Assembly (NCBI GenBank): GCA_029974875.1 | Contig: JARKQP010000882.1 | Span: forward strand, 1 to 11,420 | Length of the DNA stretch: 11,420 bases | From: Mobilitalea sp. | Lineage (GTDB): Bacteria > Bacillota_A > Clostridia > Lachnospirales > Lachnospiraceae | Reading direction: 5' to 3' | Shown here: positions 6,905-11,420 of the stretch, in pieces | Numbering within the stretch: position 1 is the first letter of the stretch | Layout of the letters: each line of letters starts with the position of its first letter | Notes under the pieces: model-generated | Told to the model about the DNA's origin: nothing | The model's input: the letters and a program-made list of their open reading frames with translations, nothing else | Database searches by the model: none | Made by a program: the position numbers and the translations under genes

Positions 6905-7519
6905 ATGGAACACAAAATGATTTCTGACGAGATAAAACGTACCATTCAAATCGAAGCCGATTCCATACAATCCTTATTACAAACACTTGATATGGATCAG
7001 GTCGTCAAGGCGGTGCAACTGATCGGCGACTGTAAAGGAAGAACTATTGCCGCCGGATGCGGAACCTCAGCAATGGCTGCAAGGAAAATAGTACATTCTC
7101 TTAACTGCATTGAACGTCCTGCGGTATTCCTTACCCCTTCCGATGCGGCACACGGCGGTTTAGGATTGCTGCAATCCGGTGACATTCTTATTTTAATCAG
7201 TAAAGGAGGCAACACCAAGGAGCTCGTACAGTTGATACCGGCCTGCAAAGCAAAGAAGGTCACCCTGATCGGCGTTACCGAGAATCCTGAATCAGTCATT
7301 GCAAGGGAAGCAAATCTGCTTCTTCAAGTGAAAATTGAAAAAGAACCCTGCCGATTCAATATGTTGGCTACAGCAAGCACTATGTCTGTTATATCCGTAT
7401 TCGATTCCATCTGTATTGCATTGATGCAGTATACGAATTATACCAGGGAACAGTTTGCAATAATTCATCCAAACGGAGCAGTAGGTGATCGTTTATTAGA
7501 AAGGACGGACAACAAATAA
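6905..7519 (+). CDS. SIS-domain sugar-phosphate isomerase, arabinose-5-phosphate isomerase (KdsD/GutQ)-like without CBS domains
   Basis: 204 residues, a single SIS domain. Visible motifs are AAGCGTSAMAARK (residues 49-61, phosphate-binding glycine turn), DAAHGG (80-85), ISKGGNTKEL (98-107, the Ser/Thr phosphate-binding loop), FNMLATASTMSVISVFDSICIAL, and HPNGAVGDRL (188-197), which matches the HPGGxLG motif of arabinose-5-phosphate isomerases. KdsD and GutQ carry two extra CBS domains; this protein stops before them, like the short catabolic SIS-only forms. Expected chemistry is an aldose/ketose phosphate conversion such as arabinose 5-phosphate to ribulose 5-phosphate, but the substrate may differ. 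A good AAAGGAGA precedes ATG 6905. It is the first gene of the operon and overlaps the next by one base (TAATG), indicating translational coupling. Confidence 0.85.
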   Translation: MEHKMISDEIKRTIQIEADSIQSLLQTLDMDQVVKAVQLIGDCKGRTIAAGCGTSAMAARKIVHSLNCIERPAVFLTPSDAAHGGLGLLQSGDILILISKGGNTKELVQLIPACKAKKVTLIGVTENPESVIAREANLLLQVKIEKEPCRFNMLATASTMSVISVFDSICIALMQYTNYTREQFAIIHPNGAVGDRLLERTDNK

Positions 7520-8577
7520 TGAATAAGATTATGAAAGCAGCTGTCTTCAAAGATATCGAGAATATTGTAATGGAGGAAAGACCCATTCCGCAGTGCCCCG
7601 AGGGCGGTATGCTGATCAAGGTTCATGCCTGCGGCATCTGCGGCGGCGATGTAAGAAATTATCACAACGGCTTAAAGGGCGGCGTAAAAAACCAGATCAT
7701 GGGACATGAAATTGCCGGTGAGGTTATTGAAGTGAGCAGTTCCATTACACATTTTAAAGTTGGCGACCGTGTAGCACTTGCACCCGATGTCAGCTGCGGC
7801 ACCTGCTGGTACTGCAAGCACGGTCATGTCAATCTCTGTACTTCCCACAAAATGCTCGGAACCCATTATCCCGGCGGTTATGCACAGTATCTGGCACTGC
7901 CTCCGGAAGTGATTCAGAGAGGCTTTGTAGAACCAATTCCAGAGGGTATGCCCTATGAACAGGCCGCTTTTGCAGAGACAGCTTCCGCAGTCATTGCCTG
8001 CCAGAAGCTGAACAATGTTTCACTCGGAGATACTGTAGTTATCATCGGTGACGGCCCCGTAGGATGCCTTCATATTGAGGTAGCCCGCGCGAGGGGGGCC
8101 AAGAAGATTATTCTGATCGGAATGGATAAATTAGATCTTGCAGCAAAGTTTAAGCCGGATCTTCTTCTCTCCAATAAAAATCCGGAGGAAGTTATCCAAA
8201 AGGTTCTTGAAGCCACGGATGGTATCGGAGCAGATTTTGTCATATCTGCTGTTCCCTCTGTCCGCCCTCAGCAGCAGGCTCTTGAGATGGTACGCAAGCG
8301 CGGCCGTGTCATCATCTATGGCGGTACTCCAAAGAATGCCGAGATGACTACCTTAAATTCCAACCTGATTCATTATAACGAAATTACGGTGATCGGAGCC
8401 TTCTCCTATCCGGCAGTCGGTCTGGCCGATGCATTATCCGCAATCCACTCAGGGAAAATCAACGCGGCTATGTACCTGAATGCAAAGATTCCCTTGGAGG
8501 ACGTTGTCAAGGGAATGGATATGGTGACAAAAGGCGAAGCCTTGAAGGTTATTATCGATCCCTGGATGAACGCCTGA
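7519..8577 (+). CDS. Zinc-dependent medium-chain alcohol/polyol dehydrogenase
   Basis: 352 residues, GroES-like N-terminal domain plus Rossmann domain. Catalytic zinc ligands are Cys 41 (CGICGGD) and His 63 with Glu 64 (MGHE). The structural zinc site is complete, with Cys 94, 97, 100 and 108. The cofactor motif GDGPVG is at about residues 176-181. The residue that normally follows the second strand and fixes NAD specificity (usually Asp) appears to be Gly in KIILIGMDK, so the NAD or NADP preference is unclear. The family includes sorbitol, threonine and galactitol-phosphate dehydrogenases. In this operon it most likely oxidises a polyol or sugar alcohol hydroxyl to a ketone. The start overlaps the SIS stop codon; an internal ATG at 7531 begins MKAAVF, the usual family N-terminus, but has no closer ribosome binding site. 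Confidence 0.92.
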   Translation: MNKIMKAAVFKDIENIVMEERPIPQCPEGGMLIKVHACGICGGDVRNYHNGLKGGVKNQIMGHEIAGEVIEVSSSITHFKVGDRVALAPDVSCGTCWYCKHGHVNLCTSHKMLGTHYPGGYAQYLALPPEVIQRGFVEPIPEGMPYEQAAFAETASAVIACQKLNNVSLGDTVVIIGDGPVGCLHIEVARARGAKKIILIGMDKLDLAAKFKPDLLLSNKNPEEVIQKVLEATDGIGADFVISAVPSVRPQQQALEMVRKRGRVIIYGGTPKNAEMTTLNSNLIHYNEITVIGAFSYPAVGLADALSAIHSGKINAAMYLNAKIPLEDVVKGMDMVTKGEALKVIIDPWMNA

Positions 8578-8653
8578 TACATCGCCCTTTACCAGGAATT
8601 TAAAAAGTAACTTCCAATAACTTATTACACACACAAAAAGGATGGTAATTATT

Positions 8654-9949
8654 ATGTATGAAATTGACTCAAAACTTGAAACACTGGAAACCGCCGGTAC
8701 TCCAATCCGTGTTTCCCTGATAGGAGCCGGGCAGATGGGCAAGGATATCGTTGCCCAGATATCAGAGATGAAAGGGATCTCCTGTGATATTATTGTTGAT
8801 ATCAATACAGAGATCGCTCTTGACGCTCTCAAACAGGCAAAATATCAGGGAGAAACCGTCATTGCAGAAACCGTCAAAGAGGCCGAGGAAGCTATCAGCG
8901 CAGGTAAAAAGGTTGTAACAACCAATTACCAGATTGCTATAATGACAAATCAAATCCAAAGCGTAATCGATGCTACCGGCTCCCCGGAAATGGGAGCAAG
9001 AGTAACTATGGACTGCATCAGATATCAGAAGCACATTGTTATGATGAACGTGGAATGTGACATTACGATCGGGCCAATCCTTCGTAAGCTTTGTGAAAAA
9101 GCAGGAATTGTGTATTCCTTAACCGCAGGCGATGAACCCGGTTCCATCATCGAAGTATACCGTTTCTCAAAAGCACTTGGCTTTGATGTAGTTGCTGCCG
9201 GCAAAGGCAAAAATAATCCTCTTGATATCTATGCCAATCCGGGCATGGAGGAGTGGAAGAATAAAGCTGCTGCCCGTGACATGAATCCCCGTATGCTGGT
9301 TGAGTTCGTTGACGGCTCCAAAACTATGATAGAGATGTGCGCCGTATCCAACGCAACAGGCTTAATTCCGGATGTCCGCGGTATGCACGGCCCGAAATGC
9401 AACGTAAAGGATCTGACCAAGGTATTTTCTTTAAAGGAACAGGGCGGAATTCTTAACAAAACAGGAGTTGTTGATTTTGGTATCGGTGATATCAACCCTG
9501 GAGTATTTGTTATCGTAACTACACAGAACAAGAGAATTATCGACGGCCTGATTCAAAGAGACATGGGTACCGGCCCCAACTACCTGTTATACAGACCCTA
9601 TCACTTATGCTCCATTGAGACACCGATTACCGCAGCTCAGGCTGTATTATATGGTGAATCCACAGCTCATCCGATGGATCATCTTACTTCCGAGTGTATT
9701 ACAATCGCGAAGACGGATTTAAAAGCCGGTCAGACGCTTGATGGAATCGGCGAATATTGCTATAGGGCTTCCATAGAGCTTGCCGATGTGGCAAGGGACG
9801 GTAACATGCTTCCGGTCGGCCTTGCAAAAGGTGCAAAATTAAAATGCGATGTTAAAATAGATACAATCATTACCTATGATATGGTTGAATTGGATGACCG
9901 CTCAGTATTATTACAATTGCGCAGAATGCAGGATCAGCTCTATAAATAG
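8654..9949 (+). CDS. DXR-like (DRL/DLO family) NAD(P)-dependent oxidoreductase with C-terminal SAF domain
   Basis: 431 residues. The N-terminal homoserine-dehydrogenase-like Rossmann fold has GAGQMG at about residues 24-29. A central catalytic region has GDEPGS (159-164), GKGKNNPLD (183-191) and YLLYRPYHL (310-318). A C-terminal SAF-type domain (about 345-420) has TDLKAGQTLDGIGEY and LPVGLAKGAKLKCDV. I recognise this architecture as the family of the Brucella DXR-like enzyme, which turns 1-deoxyxylulose 5-phosphate into methylerythritol 4-phosphate; many relatives have other, unassigned roles. Placement among sugar catabolic genes argues for a sugar or sugar-phosphate substrate rather than isoprenoid synthesis. 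ATG 8642 overlaps its own ribosome binding site, so ATG 8654 (11 bases after AAGGA) is preferred. The gene follows the dehydrogenase by 76 bases that hold no clear signal. The exact reaction is unknown. Confidence 0.82.
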   Translation: MYEIDSKLETLETAGTPIRVSLIGAGQMGKDIVAQISEMKGISCDIIVDINTEIALDALKQAKYQGETVIAETVKEAEEAISAGKKVVTTNYQIAIMTNQIQSVIDATGSPEMGARVTMDCIRYQKHIVMMNVECDITIGPILRKLCEKAGIVYSLTAGDEPGSIIEVYRFSKALGFDVVAAGKGKNNPLDIYANPGMEEWKNKAAARDMNPRMLVEFVDGSKTMIEMCAVSNATGLIPDVRGMHGPKCNVKDLTKVFSLKEQGGILNKTGVVDFGIGDINPGVFVIVTTQNKRIIDGLIQRDMGTGPNYLLYRPYHLCSIETPITAAQAVLYGESTAHPMDHLTSECITIAKTDLKAGQTLDGIGEYCYRASIELADVARDGNMLPVGLAKGAKLKCDVKIDTIITYDMVELDDRSVLLQLRRMQDQLYK

Positions 9950-9962
9950 AGCTAATCCTGCA
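9927..9962 (+). promoter_or_regulatory. Hairpin spanning the stop codon of the DRL-like gene
   Basis: Arms 9927-9943 and 9946-9962 pair at 16 of 17 positions (one C-A mismatch). The 2-base gap means the innermost pairs would open into a loop. The stem includes the last six codons and the TAG stop (9947-9949). No T-tract follows, so it does not look like a full terminator. It could block 3' exonucleases, act as a partial terminator with an unusual tail, or tune expression of the isomerase and kinase downstream. Confidence 0.65.
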
Positions 9963-9981
9963 CGAATATCGAATTACAGCA

Positions 9982-10027
9982 ATAGACTTATTGCAAATAT
10001 TAATATAGACTTATTACAAATATTAAT
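9982..10027 (+). repeat. Tandem duplication of a 23-bp unit upstream of the RpiB-like gene
   Basis: Two adjacent 23-base copies, 9982-10004 and 10005-10027, each begin ATAGACTTATT and end CAAATATTAAT; they differ only at 9993 (G) versus 10016 (A). The second copy ends just before the AGGAGGG ribosome binding site. The first copy can form a small stem with the bases before it (GCAATA 9979-9984 with TATTGC 9989-9994, loop GACT), which the second copy cannot. It may be a recent slippage event or a paired binding site. Confidence 0.75.
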
Positions 10028-10041
10028 CAGGAGGGTTTACT

Positions 10042-10620
10042 ATGAAAACAGTTAAAAACAAACAAATCTTGGTGGCAGCGGATGTAGCCGGTTATTTATT
10101 GAAGGATGCCGTTGTTGAACATCTAGTAAAGAATGGGTGGGAAGTAACAGACATTGGAGTAAAAGACAAAGAGGGAAAAGGTGTGGAAATCTTCCACCGT
10201 ATGGCAATCAGGGCAGCCTCAATGGTTAGTGAAGGTGAATTTGATCGTGCACTTTTATTTTGCGGAACAGGTATGGGCGTACATCTTGCGGCAAATAAAG
10301 TTCCTGGGTGCCAAGCAGCTGTAGTGGAGAGTGTACCCGCAGCACTACGTGCTATTACAGGTAATGGTGTCAATATCATGTGTATGGGAGGCTACTATAT
10401 TTCCTATCAAATGGGTATTGAAATAGCAGAAGCATTCTTAAACAATGATTTGGGTTCAGGATATGAATGGTGGGATACCTTCTACGATTATCACAAATTT
10501 GCCCATGATGAAATAGATAATTTCAATTATGAAGAGTATAAAAAGAATGGATTTAAATTTGCTAACGACGAAACACCTAAGTACAATTGGGATGGTATTA
10601 ACCAAAAAGACGAGAAGTAA
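10042..10620 (+). CDS. RpiB/LacA-family sugar-phosphate isomerase with C-terminal extension
   Basis: 192 residues, longer than the roughly 150 of ordinary RpiB. The fold signatures are clear: ILVAADVAGYLLKD (residues 9-22), the catalytic cysteine loop LLFCGTGMGVHLAANKVPG (Cys 74), and NGVNIMCMGGYYIS. Two features differ from true ribose-5-phosphate isomerase B: the DHAG histidine is Val 15, and the His of the conserved 'HN-NVL' segment is absent (TGNGVNIM). LacA likewise lacks the first His, so the substrate is probably not simple ribose 5-phosphate. Residues from about 150 on form an aromatic, acidic tail (EWWDTFYDYHKF) seen, as I recall, in longer family members. AGGAGGG precedes ATG 10042. 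It follows a hairpin and tandem repeat, and lies 20 bases before the kinase. Expected role: aldose/ketose phosphate or sugar isomerisation. Confidence 0.88.
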   Translation: MKTVKNKQILVAADVAGYLLKDAVVEHLVKNGWEVTDIGVKDKEGKGVEIFHRMAIRAASMVSEGEFDRALLFCGTGMGVHLAANKVPGCQAAVVESVPAALRAITGNGVNIMCMGGYYISYQMGIEIAEAFLNNDLGSGYEWWDTFYDYHKFAHDEIDNFNYEEYKKNGFKFANDETPKYNWDGINQKDEK

Positions 10621-10640
10621 TGTCTTGAAAAGGAGTCGAA

Positions 10641-11420
10641 ATGTATTTACTTGGAATCGATATAGGAACTACGGGTGCCAAAGCTGCAGTTTTCAATGAA
10701 GAAGGCGTTCAAAAGGGCTATGCCTTTCAGGAATATGGTATCCTGTGTCCGCAAAAGGGCTATGCAGAACAGGACGCGGAACAGGTATGGAATATAACAA
10801 AGGACGTAATCAAAAAAGCGGTTATCGGTATTGGCGCAGAAATCACCGCCCTATCCCTTTCCGTTCAAGGTGATGCCATAATCCCAATCAACGAAAACCG
10901 CGAAGCAATCGCCCATACCCAGCTGGGTATGGATTACCGGGGCATCACCGAAACAAAGGAATGCAATACCTTATTCGGCGGACGTACTCTTTTCGAGCTT
11001 ACCGGTATGCGCCCTCACCCAATGAATTCATTAATTAAAATACTATGGGTAAAAAACAATCAGCCCAGTTTATATGAAAAGACATATAAATTCGTAACCT
11101 ATGCCGACTTCATCTTCGGAAAATTAGGCAGCGATGAAATCGTCACAGATTATACAATGGCAAGCCGCACCATGGCCTTTGATATCAAGAAATTGCAATG
11201 GTCCGGGGATATCCTTGGCAAACTGGGCATTGATACCGGCAAGCTGGCAACTCCCGTTCCCTCCGGCACCATAGTCGGAACAATTAACAGGAGGCTGGCG
11301 GATGAACTGCAGCTGAATCCGAATACCCTCCTGGTTGCCGGAGGACACGACCAGACCTGCGCCGCACTTGGTGCCGGTATTATCAAGGATAATATGGCTC
11401 TTGATTCCCATGGCACTGCG
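10641..11420 (+). CDS. FGGY-family carbohydrate kinase (N-terminal 260 residues, cut by window end)
   Basis: Starts at ATG 10641, 5 bases after AAAAGGAG, and stays open to the right edge for 260 codons; full FGGY kinases have about 500. The N-terminal phosphate-binding loop is LLGIDIGTTGAKAAVFN (Asp 7). LSLSVQGDAIIPIN and GMDYRG are family-typical. The second domain begins with VAGGHDQTCAALGAG, whose Asp 237 matches the catalytic base position of xylulokinase. The family phosphorylates pentuloses, hexuloses, glycerol, erythritol and related sugars using ATP. The visible part does not let me choose among them; GGHDQ rather than GGGDN suggests it is not a standard xylulokinase. It is the last visible gene of the catabolic operon and probably traps the imported, oxidised sugar as a phosphate. 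Confidence 0.92.
   Translation, partial: MYLLGIDIGTTGAKAAVFNEEGVQKGYAFQEYGILCPQKGYAEQDAEQVWNITKDVIKKAVIGIGAEITALSLSVQGDAIIPINENREAIAHTQLGMDYRGITETKECNTLFGGRTLFELTGMRPHPMNSLIKILWVKNNQPSLYEKTYKFVTYADFIFGKLGSDEIVTDYTMASRTMAFDIKKLQWSGDILGKLGIDTGKLATPVPSGTIVGTINRRLADELQLNPNTLLVAGGHDQTCAALGAGIIKDNMALDSHGTA

Noticed and set aside
7519..8577. Naming the zinc dehydrogenase as threonine or sorbitol dehydrogenase.
   Set aside because: Only general family motifs are visible; nothing in the sequence decides the substrate.
9982..10027. Repeat pair considered as a CRISPR or attachment-site remnant.
   Set aside because: Only two copies, no spacer between them, and no integrase, cas or phage gene nearby.
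10092..10379. Open minus-strand frame inside the RpiB-like gene.
   Set aside because: Antisense shadow of a well-supported gene; no family features and no ribosome binding site.

Overview
The window looks like a chromosomal segment of a low-GC Gram-positive bacterium, probably a motile Clostridia/Lachnospiraceae-type organism. The clues are strong AGGAGG-type ribosome binding sites, an AT-rich promoter region, a lipobox-bearing binding lipoprotein, a chemoreceptor-like gene, and Firmicute-style sugar genes. No RNA gene, insertion sequence, CRISPR array or phage gene was seen. All family assignments come from reading the translated sequence and from memory; no database search was run.

Layout. 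Positions 1-454 (minus) hold the 5' part of a membrane sensor, probably a Cache-type methyl-accepting chemotaxis protein. Positions 577-6537 (minus) hold one transcription unit, read from high to low coordinates: an M24 'pita-bread' peptidase-like protein, a sugar-binding lipoprotein, a permease, a tandem-ATPase protein and a second permease. It ends at a hairpin terminator near 498-546. This is a complete CUT2 (ribose/galactose-type) ABC importer. Positions 6538-6904 are an AT-rich divergent promoter region. Positions 6905-11420 (plus) hold a catabolic operon: a SIS-domain sugar-phosphate isomerase, a zinc alcohol/polyol dehydrogenase, a DXR-like (DRL/DLO family) SAF-domain oxidoreductase, a long RpiB/LacA-type isomerase and an FGGY sugar kinase cut by the window end.

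How it may work together (inference). The importer brings in a sugar or polyol. The zinc dehydrogenase oxidises it to a keto-sugar, the FGGY kinase phosphorylates it, and the SIS and RpiB/LacA-like enzymes interconvert aldose and ketose phosphates. The DRL-like enzyme fits no textbook pentose, hexose or tetritol route. Its nearest characterised relative, as I recall, is the Brucella enzyme that performs a reduction plus carbon-skeleton rearrangement of 1-deoxyxylulose 5-phosphate. A branched-chain or deoxy sugar is therefore a reasonable but unproven substrate. No regulator is encoded inside the window.

Points of special interest: the DRL-like enzyme in a sugar operon; an M24 protein that has lost metal ligands and appears to start at CTG; an RpiB-like protein that lacks the usual active-site histidines; a strong hairpin between binding protein and permease; and a hairpin across a stop codon followed by a 23-bp tandem duplication.
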